Positions 36,134-47,068 of a DNA stretch of 64,000 nucleotides are shown in pieces. Source of the stretch: Pezizomycotina sp. ARF18 (lineage: Eukaryota; Ascomycota); NCBI GenBank assembly GCA_002224055.1, contig AZLU01000017.1, forward strand, positions 66,522 through 130,521. The letters run 5' to 3'. Both the position numbers and the translations under genes were made by a program. The notes beneath the pieces were generated by a model. It made no database searches. It worked only from the letters and a program-made list of their open reading frames with translations, and had not been told where the DNA came from. Each line of letters starts with the position of its first letter. Position 1 is the stretch's first letter.

Positions 36134-36960
36134 ATGGAAAACAAGGTCAGCAGAATTCAGGAATGCTCTAAAGACGATGCAGGCAGACGACGAGAAAACG
36201 CATAAGTATATCCGTCCCGTTCGATATGGAAAATGTCGAATGAGTCTTCCAGATGCGTGGCTCCAGTGAACGCCAGAATAGTTTGATTCCCAGGTATACC
36301 TTCCTCTCCTTTGCTTCCTTCTCATTTCTCTCTTCTCATGCTTATACTCATCAACCATCCTCAGTTTCCATAAGGGCGAGACGATTGCAATTCGTTACTT
36401 CTCCATAAGACCGAGGAGCATTGCATTTTCCGGATGTTCACGTTTCTCGCCTGGAACGTCACCTGGATCCGATTCAAAACTCCCGGGTGACAGCGGCGTC
36501 TCCATCGCGTTTCTCCAAAACCCTTGGGTCGCCGAGCTGAAGAAACTAATACCGGCACCGGTACAATATGGCAATTTGCCACAGCAACAGGGCGATCGGC
36601 AGAGGAGGAAATCGACGAGTATCTTCTCGACGACGGCGAGCGATATAAGCGTGTGGACGATAGCGAGCCAGTATTCGGAAAGCTCTACGCCGGCGTATCG
36701 TAAACCTGCAAAGTGAACTTCGGGCACGAGCAAAAACTGGTCACCTTTGGGACCAGCTCAAATCCATCCTTGCATTCGGACCCAAGATGTCCTGTTTCGG
36801 CTGTGTGTTCCCTTTCTCCGATATTCTTTTGTTCTAGTTGAATTGTGGAAGATTAAGTGGAGACTAACTAAAAAAAATCTCAAAATTCATCGATCAAGTC
36901 AACGGAAATGAGATCCCGAAACTTCGTTATCGAGAACACCTTCGGGGTGTATTTCCATCG
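36134..36960 (+). CDS. Hypothetical gene, family unknown
   Basis: Tentative. ATG at 36134 (MENK) follows a CT-rich leader. Gene-like pieces follow in changing frames: DDEKTHKYIRPVRYGKCRMS (36180-36240), a candidate intron at about 36291-36363 (gtatac to cctcag), HKTEEHCIFRMFTFLAWNVT (36400-36460), then EEEIDEYLLDDGERYKRVDD and VFGKLYAGVS (36600-36700), and KVNFGHEQKLVTFGTSSNPS (36710-36770). The acidic EEEIDEYLLDDGERY part and the Phe/Gly-rich end look protein-like, but I know no matching family. Ends are uncertain. Confidence 0.3.
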
Positions 36961-36985
36961 TCCAATACCGCCCATTAACTGTAGC

Positions 36986-37262
36986 ATGACTCTCTATTGT
37001 TATAAACATTTGTCAAAATGTACGGCCAAACAAAAAGGTAATTTGCCTATAATAACTTCGGCCTTTACTTGATGGAAAATGGGGATATTTACACTTTTGA
37101 TTCACGAGGTTGAAAAGCGTAAATGACTCTCTATTAGTATAAACATTTGTCAAAATGTACGGCCAAACCAAAAAGGGTAATTTGCCTATAATAAGCCTTC
37201 GGCCTTTACTGATGGAAAATGGGGATATTTACACTTTTGATTCACGAGGTTGAAAAGCGTAA
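36986..37262. repeat. Two tandem copies of about 138 bases
   Basis: Copy 1 is 36986-37122 and copy 2 is 37123 to about 37262. Both begin ATGACTCTCTATT and end TTGAAAAGCGTAA. Differences are one substitution and several one- or two-base indels. Confidence 0.88.
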
Positions 37263-37263
37263 A

Positions 37264-40200
37264 ACATCAATCCAAAGAAACAAGCGGGTACTTTCCCAGT
37301 TATTTTAGTGCAGACGCATTCATGACTTTTAATACCCAATAGAATGTTCCCTTGAACGGTATTATTTGGTGTTTAAGCTGTCTAGATACACTCGTGATTT
37401 CCTTGCTTCGTTAGTCACATGCTTTCTGCGGCATATTGAGACCTTTGCACTAGATTGCTGCAGCGGACGTGTGTAAGAACGGTTTTCAGCTTTCTGTAGG
37501 TCAACTGAGCACGACGTTTCGGTGCTGCAGAGGCAAATTGCCTTTTATTTCCCATCACGTGGGGGATCTTCCCGCTCTGTTCGCCTTCCGGCCTTAACGC
37601 ACGACCTCCCTTTGTATCCGACTTGATCTTCTGTTCATAATCACCGCCTTCTTCTTCCGCATAGCCGCATTGCTACCGTAGGAAATTAACTCCTGTTAGA
37701 AAAAATCACTTTAAGTAAATACTTCAAAATACAATACCTCAAGAAAACCCTTCGAGGATTCCTACAGGAAAACCAAATAAAACGAGAAGAGATCGAAAAA
37801 AAAAAAAAGGAAAAAGAAATGCGTTCCCAAGCCGCCTCACCGCGACGGCGGACTAGCCACTGATAATCTCTTGCTAGAACATACCGCGGAAATTCCAGAC
37901 TCAATCGGCGACGAGCCTGAAGAATAAAACCGCAGATGAAATCCTTGCGGCATATGATGAAAGTACCATGGGTTCGTAAAGGCCATCGCGCGCGGCACTT
38001 ACATTTGCACCAATTGCGTTCTTTTTTTTCCCAAGGCACGCAATCGCTTTTGTGCTTAAGCATACGACTCGCCAAATCGTCAATGCCCGCGTTGGAACTA
38101 CTTGCCCTGGAATTCCTCATCAACTTCGACAAACTGCGCAGCAGGGACCCCTGAGCTCCTCAAGGAAGTCGAATTCGTATATAATGCTACCGAAGAAAGC
38201 TCAGAGGCCTACCGATAAAGGCCTCTACATTCTTTGCTTTCGTCGGGGAAGTCATCTCGTACAACGGGGAAACTGCCACAAGGAAGGGATTCGCTGTACG
38301 TTGCCATTCCTAGCACAATGACACTGTCTACCGCGAAAACCAGAAAGGCAAGTCCTTGTACAAAGTATGCCAAAAGACGAGCACGGAGGCGATATAGCAC
38401 GATCAAGTTGATCCGGCGCACGATTCTCAAAGCAGCTTCCGCAGAGACGGAAGAATTCGTCAAGAATAACCTTCGTACGGTGGGGATATTGGCAACTGGC
38501 AAGGTACCTAGTAGGCTTTCCGTTCTAATTACCCAGTCGGAGCATAAAGCATCAATTCACTTTATTTTTTCAATAGTACGAATTTTTTAGTTTAAAAGAC
38601 ACAAGAGGATTTGGAAACTTCGTATCGGCCTATTATTATACGTTGTCGATAGAATATTGAAACTAAAACTGTTCGTGAAAAATAAGTTATACCGTGAATA
38701 ATTATTTTATTCAATACCAGTCCTAGTTGCTAATAGTTACGCCAAGTAGCGGTCCTTCGAAATCTTGAGTTCTTGACTATTTATTTTCAAAAAACCACGC
38801 CACTCTTTTCTTGCTAATTTTATCCTTCACGCCCAGGCCTGGCCCAGACTTTCCTCTCATCTATCACGATATCCAATTTTGAATTTCGCTTAAGAATCCG
38901 TATCAATAATAATTATCCTCAAATCTTCAAAAGCTTCATTTAAAAAGCCAAGGAAAACAAACGGAGTGCTGAAAATCGCACTTTTTCATTTCAATTTACC
39001 GCTGTCCCGAAGTGGCTCTAAACCTCATGAGGTTTAAGTTCTTCTAGGGGAGATGGAAGCTTTCCTTATCTACGACAAGGCGAGCGAGTTTCTTATCGAG
39101 AAGTTATTCTTATCTTTGTTAGTTCGGATGGAGGCTCGGATACCTGGTAGAAAGAATTCCACGTTCCGTTTCCTCTATCAATGAGCGTTTGATGTCCAAC
39201 CGTTTCCCACTTCTTTCTTCATGCATGTTTAAGTTTGACACTTCCGTCTTCATTACGTCTCTTCGAAGTCGGCCAGATGAGCTGCTTGCAACCGTGAAGT
39301 ACCTTTTACGAATAGATATTTTCTTTACCTCTTTTACGCAACTCTATACGAAAGGAAGTTCGAGAACTCACAAAAGTGAAATGATACGATCATACCATTT
39401 CGTCAATCCCAGAGAGCGAGAAGTGAAAAAAAAAAAAAAAAAAAAACAGTAAAATGTCTTCCGAATAATAATCACATTCACCGTATATCGGACAATTCCT
39501 GCAGATTCTCCGCGGGCGCCAGTATCTACGCCCACAACTGTTTCTTTGGCGTTGCCGGCGAGCGGGATGCGTTCCAGGTCTTTGATTTCGTCAAACTGGG
39601 AGAGTTGAAGAAATCTGAAAATGGAGTCGCTCAAAATTGCACAAAGTTTTCCAATAACTGTAGCGAAAAGGCGCCTTATGAAAATCGCTTAACAAGGGCA
39701 CTTCTTATCAATTGTCAAATTCCTGCAAGTCAACAATCGCCAGGAACTTGAAGTCAGGGTCTGTGCTTTTTTGTTTTAGCGTGTCCCGACAAATCGAAAC
39801 CTCGTCGATATTAGATCATTATTTTCTTTTTTGTTCTCTCTTCGGTATTTGGGTCGCTTGCTCCGTTTGTTCTCGTTTTTTTTTTCTTTTTCTCTAGAGG
39901 AGTTATTTGTTTTCTCTCGTACCCAGCCTGCGCGGCAGGCTGGGTAAGAGAGAATCATTCGCTGATAGTTGTTTATTAGTGGGAACAGGTTTCATTGATT
40001 GTCCCGAAGAGTCCGCTTGGATTCCGGTAAATTGGGACACCATATTGGTTATCCCTCTTTAGCATAGGGCAGTCGGAAGGAGATCTAAAGCTAACGACGG
40101 CGCACCATCCCGAACACCCATTTCCTTTAGTCTGGAAATCACAGCGTACCGGTGCAATCACGTGAGTATCGCCTGTAATTAAATTAAAGTTGTGAAAGGG

Positions 40201-40451
40201 GTGTGGAAAAGGGAAAAGACAGAAATAATGAAAGAAGAATGACAGAATAGGAACGCAGGCGCTCTCCGCCTCTCATCTCCTCCAGGCAGTCCATTCTTTT
40301 TTTGACGATCGTAGCCGTTCGAATACAAGGGCCCTGATAGGAGGTGATGATAGTATCCTCCGCTGCTGCTTCTTCGTGCTACCCAACGATCTAATAGGTA
40401 TTATAACAGGTTTCTTGAGGTCGGCTTTTTTCGCAAGGCAGCTACTTTTTC

Positions 40452-40483
<32 letters not shown>

Positions 40484-42219
40484 CCCCACGTCAAATCATT
40501 CCGCTCGAATACGCGAATGATCGGTTTTCTTCTGCGCCTGCTGCTGCTTACTGTCAGTCCCGTCACTACTATTGCTTCGGGGAGGTTTCGCTTGTTCAAA
40601 TATCCCTCCTCCACACTTCGGCTGAGGTTTTATCCCTCATTTTTTTTCCCTGTCTTCCTCACTCCGTACTCAGTATCCGCATCCACAATTCGTTGTGCTA
40701 CCTAAACTCAAATTCCCCCAATATCCAAGATGATAGGAATCTGCAATTGGATATAACGGAACTTTTTTTTTAATATCAACCTGCGAAGTGCAGAACTGCG
40801 TCAATTATTAAAACCAACTTATCCTTCAGCGCCTGACTGCACTTCCTATCACATAATCTGTGCTCTATCGATTTGTAGATTTTGAGTGAGATCGCATTTC
40901 CACAGAAACGCACTACCTTGCAGTGGCTTTCCTTGCCTAAAGGCGCAAGGCCAGCCTGAAAACCTATTAGGTGGAACTGTGAGGAGGTATCTCCTTCTTT
41001 CGCTGCCTCGACTCTGTGAAAACCCTCACGATATATAAAAACTTGAGGAGAAGTGCCTTTACTTCGTTCTATCACGTACATTCTATTATTTTGCCTCCCC
41101 TCTTTCTCGCGAAAATGAATACTCAAGTAATGGCAAATAAATATACTCTCAGTCATCCAAAAGGATTACCCGATTCCACTGGCTGCTTGATCCCACATGT
41201 TTTCGTGTGCCTTAGCTTTACAAAAGGTTTTGAGGGAGTTTGGCGGGCGCCGAAGTTCTATAGATTGCTCTTAATGTTGCCTAGATATCAAGTAAGTATT
41301 ATCACTTACATTTATTTATTTTTAAATTATTATATTGGATATCACGAAAAAGAATGAAAAAGAAAATTTTCGTCTAGCAGACCCACTCACACTCAACACA
41401 CTCACACTACACTTAAAATATTTTCTTTTCTTTTTTTTTTTTTTTTTATTGCTTGTTGGAAAAATTTTAGATCCCGCTTGTTTTCTTTTTCTTCCTTTTT
41501 CATCTCTTTTTCATCTTTTTTCAATTTCTTCCTTCCTTTCTTTTTTTTTTTCTCTCCCTTAAACATCCTTTGCTTGAGAAGTTGTGTTATATATATATAT
41601 ATATAAGCTTTATCGCTTCTCTATTGTCTCTCTCTCTTGTCCTTTATCCTTTGTCAATTTTTTCTTATCTCATTGCTAATAAGTAGTATCTCTTACCGAA
41701 CGAAAGTTCACAATCTCATTCTTATTGGGTCTGAGGACGGATCAAGGATCCAGCAGAGAAGGCATCCTTGTTGCTATCCTCGTGACATTCTCCCTCGCCG
41801 TTCCCTATTTCATGCAGGAAGCTAAGCGCCTCCTGTTTTAAAAAACTAAATCAAGAAAGATCAAATAAGGATGTGAGATCCAAACGATGATCTTACAGCG
41901 GGACCCTAATCGAGCAACAAGAAAAAACACAAGAGGAGGGAACAAAAAAAAAAAAAAAAAAAGACAAGGAAGGAATATAGTTTTGGGGGAGGTAAAGGAC
42001 AAGGCTGCCTCACTTTCTTACACAGGAAAACCGATTGCTTTCGACTACTTTAAATTTAGTGCTTCAGTCTCACTTCATAGCGGTCGCAGGATCTAAGTCA
42101 TCTTTCCTCACAGTTACGTCGGAACCTTCTTCGTTTTATTTTTTTATTTTTTTTTTCGAAGGGGGGAAACACGATCATCGCGGGCCCTTTCTCAGATTCC
42201 TGAGAAGGAAAGAAAAGAG
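37264..42219. other. Five kilobases with only weak coding signals
   Basis: No family is recognised. Gene-like fragments are present: minus-strand 38132 to 37686 (148 codons open) and 38502-38209 (hydrophobic middle LIVLYRLRARLLAYFVQGL); minus-strand 40188-39976, preceded by a good 3' splice site (attacag) and reading SDCPMLKRDNQYGVPIYRNP; and minus-strand pieces at 39755-39708 (PDFKFLAIVDLQEF) and 39634-39480 (FDEIKDLERIPLAG). The last three could be exons of one unknown gene. Homopolymers lie at 39425-39446, 40458-40483 and 41941-41960. Confidence 0.35.
39912..39954. repeat. Near-perfect inverted repeat, 20-base arms, 3-base loop
   Basis: Arms 39912-39931 and 39935-39954 are complementary apart from one G/A mismatch; the core is ACCCAGCCTGC-GCG-GCAGGCTGGGT. 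As RNA it would form a very stable hairpin. No T-run or gene end makes its role clear. Confidence 0.85.
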
Positions 42220-44410
42220 ATGCTTTCGACTGCTCCATCGTCAACGAGCTTCAACCTGCGAATAGCTCCGATGGCTGACAAGAACAACCCAAACGTGGAC
42301 GGTCGCCATTGACACGGAAGAGCAGCAGCAGCAGCAGCGTGATAAGGATAGCGTTCCTAGTACACAAGACATGGCTCGCTCTCGAACTCGATGAACCCCT
42401 CCCCTCGCATCAGTCCTGAAATCCCTAGTTCGACTCTCGATCTCGATCACCCACTTTTCAGCTCCCCGGAAAGCATCAGAAACCCCACCACCCTCCTCGC
42501 AATGGCAATGGCAATAGCAACGGCAATGGGGACGGCATCGATGATGGCGGCGGATAACACTCCAAAGAGAATAAAGCGAACGCGCTCAGGTACGACAGCG
42601 ACAACACTTCTCTCAGCAGCAGCGCGGACAGCGATTCGGGTAATTACGACATGTCAACTCCACCAACGGCGCCAATCGCCACTTAGCGACGTTTCGACTT
42701 CCACCTTGCGCTGTACCACCAGTATCAGGTAAATCTGGTTTCGGATCCGCTAGATTCACCCACGTCATTCTTCAGCATGTCTTCGAACTCAACTATTCGT
42801 CAGAGCACGGACAGAGAGAGGCCAAGGTCAATGGAAGTCCAGGGAACGTTTTACAACAGCCAGAATCAAGACGACGATGGCGCTGATGCGCCCCCTTCAC
42901 CAACATCGGTAGCTACTCATCGATCCTCGCCCCGTCGCAGGGTACGGAAACCGGTGCCAATCTCCGTACCCCGCCCATACCTTCACCCTCAAGCCCCGAA
43001 CAGCACCCAGAACCTGGAAGATACGCTAACAGCCACCGAATTGAATCGAAGTTCCTTGCCTTCCAAGCTGAACAGTTAATGACCGATGCTTTGGGGTACG
43101 TATCTCTTGCTTCTCTCTTAATTATTATTATTTCTTTTTTGTGCCGTTGGAAAGTCGATGTTTACAACCCAAAAGAAACATTGAGAAGGCTCACATTCCC
43201 AAACTAAAATTGCCCTGTCCCTGTAATTGCCTTTCAATTGTGCTAAAGTTTATTACTCCACAGGTTCCGCTCAGCCCACGACACACCAACTTCGTGATAT
43301 CTACATACTCGTCGTTGGCGCGAAAAATTCGGGAAGACGACCTTTATCAAAAAATGTCATGGATTAGGAGACGACGATATGCCTGCTAGTGGCATAAGTA
43401 GTAGGAGTACGTCCGCCGCTTCACAAGGGATAGAAGGATAAAAACATCCAAGACAGTTTTCGGGTGGCTAACCGTATGTTTATATAGTGGTTATTATTGA
43501 TGACTTACTCTGGCACGTGCGTCTCGTCGAGACAAGCTCATCCATGCTTCCAGAGGAGAGTCTTACTTAACGTGGCCTCAGGTACGAAAGTCTTAGAAAT
43601 TAAGACCACATTAATTCCCTCTTCCCTTACTTCCTCTTTCCGTGCTGTTTCTTTTGATTTTGCTGGATCCGGATCCGATATCGTTCATTTTCCGAATCCA
43701 ACATTACTACCAACGGATTAAGCAGTATTCGTTTTTTTTTTTTTTTTCGGCAACGTCTCGTTTTCGGGACCAGAGAAAATTAAAGATATAACGAGAAATA
43801 TCTCGAGCCCGCTCTGTATACTGGAGTTAGGGCTGGTCGTATCCGCTTATACTGTTTGGTGGCGTCTCGGACGGCAATGGTTGCTAACTAGGAAGTGTCA
43901 CATAGTCTAATGCTGGCCAAAGAATACCGTACGTTGACGGAGTACTTATCTTGTGCGATGTTACAAACAAGAAGAGCGTCGATAATATACCGAATTTCAT
44001 AGGTATGCTCGCTTGCCATTCTGTCCACCCTGAATCTGAATACGAGGAGGAGGAGCGCAATCAAATCAGGAGAAAGTAAAAGAAGAGAGATCGTGTTCTT
44101 TTTTCCCATCATTCGGAAAATTATGCACTTCAAATTCTCCGAAGCTGAATGGAATGACGTGAAAATACCCACAATACTTTATTCTCTTATACTGACGATT
44201 CTGTCTCCAGATTGCGCCAGTAGGGAAAAAATCCCGACGCTATTGGTTTCATGCAAATGGGATCTGAAAGACGATCGCGAGCTGGACGAAGATACGATAC
44301 AGGATCTCGCACTTTCCAGCAACGTGGTGGCCATGCAATCATCGGCAAGCAGTGAGGGCCACAAGAGCTGTTATTCTACGATGCTTTATCTAGCTGTCCA
44401 ACGTAAACCG
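42220..44410 (+). CDS. P-loop GTPase-like N-terminal part, likely of RasGEF protein
   Basis: Start is tentative (ATG at 42220). A long Ser/Pro/Gln-rich disordered region runs to about 43080 (PPIPSPSSPEQHPEPGRYAN, QAEQLMTDALG), then an intron (about 43095-43262). Next comes DIYILVVGAKNSGKTTFIKK at about 43295-43350 once one missing A is allowed for: a GxxxxGK[T] P-loop. Further exons read LLWHVRLVETSSSMLPEESL near 43530 and REKIPTLLVSCKWDLKDD near 44230, where SCKWD stands in the place of the guanine-specifying NKxD of Ras, followed by AMQSSASSEGHK. The exon ends before gtaagg at 44411. Some fungal RasGEFs carry such a Ras-like domain before REM and CDC25. The NKxD change suggests weakened or altered nucleotide binding (inference). 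Confidence 0.5.
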
Positions 44411-45934
44411 GTAAGGCCATATATGAAAAGACTCCAACCTCTTCAGTTATCTTATTCCCAAGGAAAAAAATTTTTTGCTTCGAGATTCTCCCTTTATCCT
44501 TCGCTATTTTGGGGGGGGGGGTGATTTTTCAGAAATGAGGAAATGTTTCGCATTTTCCCGTACCCTTGTCTCCCATCGTCTCAGTTGAGATCCTCTAAAT
44601 TTTTTATACCCTCATTGCCTCATTATATTCTTTGCTCCGCTTCATTCCAAATGGGCAACCCGCTTTTCTTGTGGGATCTTCCAGCGATCTTATTCGTGGC
44701 GGTGCGAGACCAATAGTGTTCAAATCCTTCTTTTCTCGCTTGTTTTTATTCATCTTTGTTTCCATTTTGCAGATTAAAGTTATCTCCTCATGACGAAAAG
44801 GTGAATCAAGATCCATGAAGCCACGGAAAAATCGTTTTCTGAAGCAAGAAGAACAAGAGAAGAAACAATAGAAGGAAAAAAGAAAAATCGAATCGCAAAA
44901 GGTGACATGCATGGACGGAGAACGGAGGAGTGGCGGCATGCTTACATGCATGATTTTTATCTCCCATGATGAATTTCCCCCTTCTCCCGTACCCGGAGAT
45001 CTACGAGCCGCAACTCCATCAAGCTTCCAGTGTGTCAATTGATTGTTTCGATTACTCTTCTTAAGACTTCTCGATACACTGAGATCTTTCCAGTTGTCTT
45101 GGCTCCTTTTTTCCATCCTTGGAGCTTTCTTCAAACTTAAGAAAGCTATATCTTATTATTGCAGTATTTTCTTAAGCTCTCTGGCTTTACTGCGCAGCAC
45201 TTGGAAAAAGAAAGGAAAAAAATTATTCTGCTTTCACGAAAATGAAGGATATTTGTATGGTCACTTTTTATTTTCTTTCCCTTTCCCGTCGAGTAGCAAG
45301 AAATAGAGGCAATTCGTATTGTCTCCAGTCCGGTTTGTCGTACACGGGTTGTTACATTACTTACTCTACCACGTCAACGAGCTTTATAGCTCTCCTGGCT
45401 GCGCCCTTTTTCTGCTCTTGCTTCTCCCACTTAGGGAACGGTCAATTGCGATTTCCAAAGAAGAAAGATCATTACTGCCTGCCGTCAAAATTACCTCGTC
45501 ATCTCAAGGCTATTTCTACCCTTTTTCTTAAATTTCGCCAAATCCTCACGTCGTTGTTATATATCCTTATTTTATTTTACGAAGTAATCTTGCCATAGCC
45601 TTACGGGGAGTGCGAAACAGACTGTTTCCCTCATTAGGGCTGATTAAAAAGAATAATAATTAAAAAGAGGTATTTTTTGTGCTTTCCGAAACGGCTATCA
45701 GCTAGCCACTCGTCTTTCCTGTTCCCTTATAATTTTTTATACCCGCATTCCTTTTCGTCAGATCTCGAGGATAGCACTTTCGTTATCACATCGATATTCT
45801 GAGAATCATTTCCTCTTTTCGATCACGTACCGCCTATGCCTTTTGATTTTTTGGGCTTCTCGAAACGCACCTTTTACCTAGCGATTACGTCCACTCTTTA
45901 ATTTCCATGTCCTTCCTTTCCTTACCCTTGCTCC

Positions 45935-45966
<32 letters not shown>
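45935..45966. repeat. ATT microsatellite
   Basis: About ten ATT units without interruption. Confidence 0.85.
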
Positions 45967-45967
<1 letters not shown>

Positions 45968-46619
45968 CTTTCTTTTTAGGAGCGACGGATGGAGTATTTC
46001 CCGCTATTTTCATTCTTAAGCGAAGGCGAGAGGTTTTAAAAAGAAAGAGCTCACCAATAACTTCTTTATCCTTATTTATTATTATTACTGCTTCTACTTG
46101 CTACCAGTAATAATAAAGTACTTTCTACCTCAAACAAACCTCTCTTTTCCCTTCCTACCTGCTCCCCCACCTTTCTCCACCCTGGCCCTACTGCCCTACG
46201 AGGACGAGAAAAAAAAGAGCCATTTTTTAATCTATTTTAATTTATTTATATATTATTATTATTTCTTTTTTTTCTCTTCTCCCTACTACTCCGACACAGT
46301 GCACGGGACTTATATGCAGCAGCAGCAACCAATACGTAGTTGCCGTTGATAGCAAGGAGCAGTGTTCGGAGTCAGTGCGGACAGTCGAAAAATAATAATA
46401 AAAAAAAAAAAAAACCTCGCATCGCTTAATATTCTTTTTTTTTTTTTTTTTTTTTTTTAATACGCCCACCGGCCCTATATCCTTACGATCAACAGGGAAG
46501 AAAAATTGTAACGGGAAAAGAGACGAGGAAGAGTAAAATAAAAAAAAAATACTATTGTTATTGCTATTAAGAAGGAAGAGAAAGTAAACCAGGTTCTTCT
46601 TTCCTTCAAAAGCGGTTAA

Positions 46620-46622
46620 ATT

Positions 46623-46655
<33 letters not shown>

Positions 46656-46804
46656 ATTTTTTATTTTTTATTTTTTATTTTTTTTTTTATTTTTTATTTT
46701 TTTATTTTTTATTTTTTATTTTTTTATTTTTATTTTTTTTTTTTATTTTTTTATTTTTATTTTTTATTTTTTTTATTTTTTTTATTTTTTATTTTTTATT
46801 TTTT
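46620..46804. repeat. TTTTTA minisatellite-like array
   Basis: About 185 bases built only of T runs of four to nine bases separated by single A, mostly as TTTTTA. A gain and loss of T around each A suggests slippage, in the cell or in sequencing. Confidence 0.9.
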
Positions 46805-47068
46805 CTTGTCTTTTTTCTTTCTTGGGTTTCTACTTCCCAAGTCTCAATATCTCCCTCAATATCTCTCTCTTCCCTCAAAAGCATGTTGCCCTTGGATTCA
46901 ACCCTGGATACTTCCTTGATTTATGTCTTTGAGCAAGGAGTTTTGTTTATTGTTTTGCATCTTTTATAATCCTATTATTTTCCATCTCATTTACTCTTAC
47001 TCTTTCTTTTTAAACACATTTGCATTGACGCCTCGGCTATTGTTATCATTATCATATACCGTTCAACA

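Larger units (their letters stand above)
44411..47068. other. Long AT-rich gap between GTPase-like and RasGEF parts
   Basis: If the two flanking parts are one gene, this 2.6-kb stretch is one or more very long introns, perhaps with small exons I cannot see. The plus strand is T-rich. No independent gene is recognised. It holds the ATT and TTTTTA repeats listed separately. Confidence 0.4.

Noticed and set aside
40776-41156. 126-codon minus-strand open frame
   Set aside because: Protein-like in places but without a start context, splice partner or known motif; left unannotated.
46620-46804. Array considered as CRISPR or telomere-like repeat
   Set aside because: The unit is a six-base T/A run without unique spacers and is not a telomere sequence.
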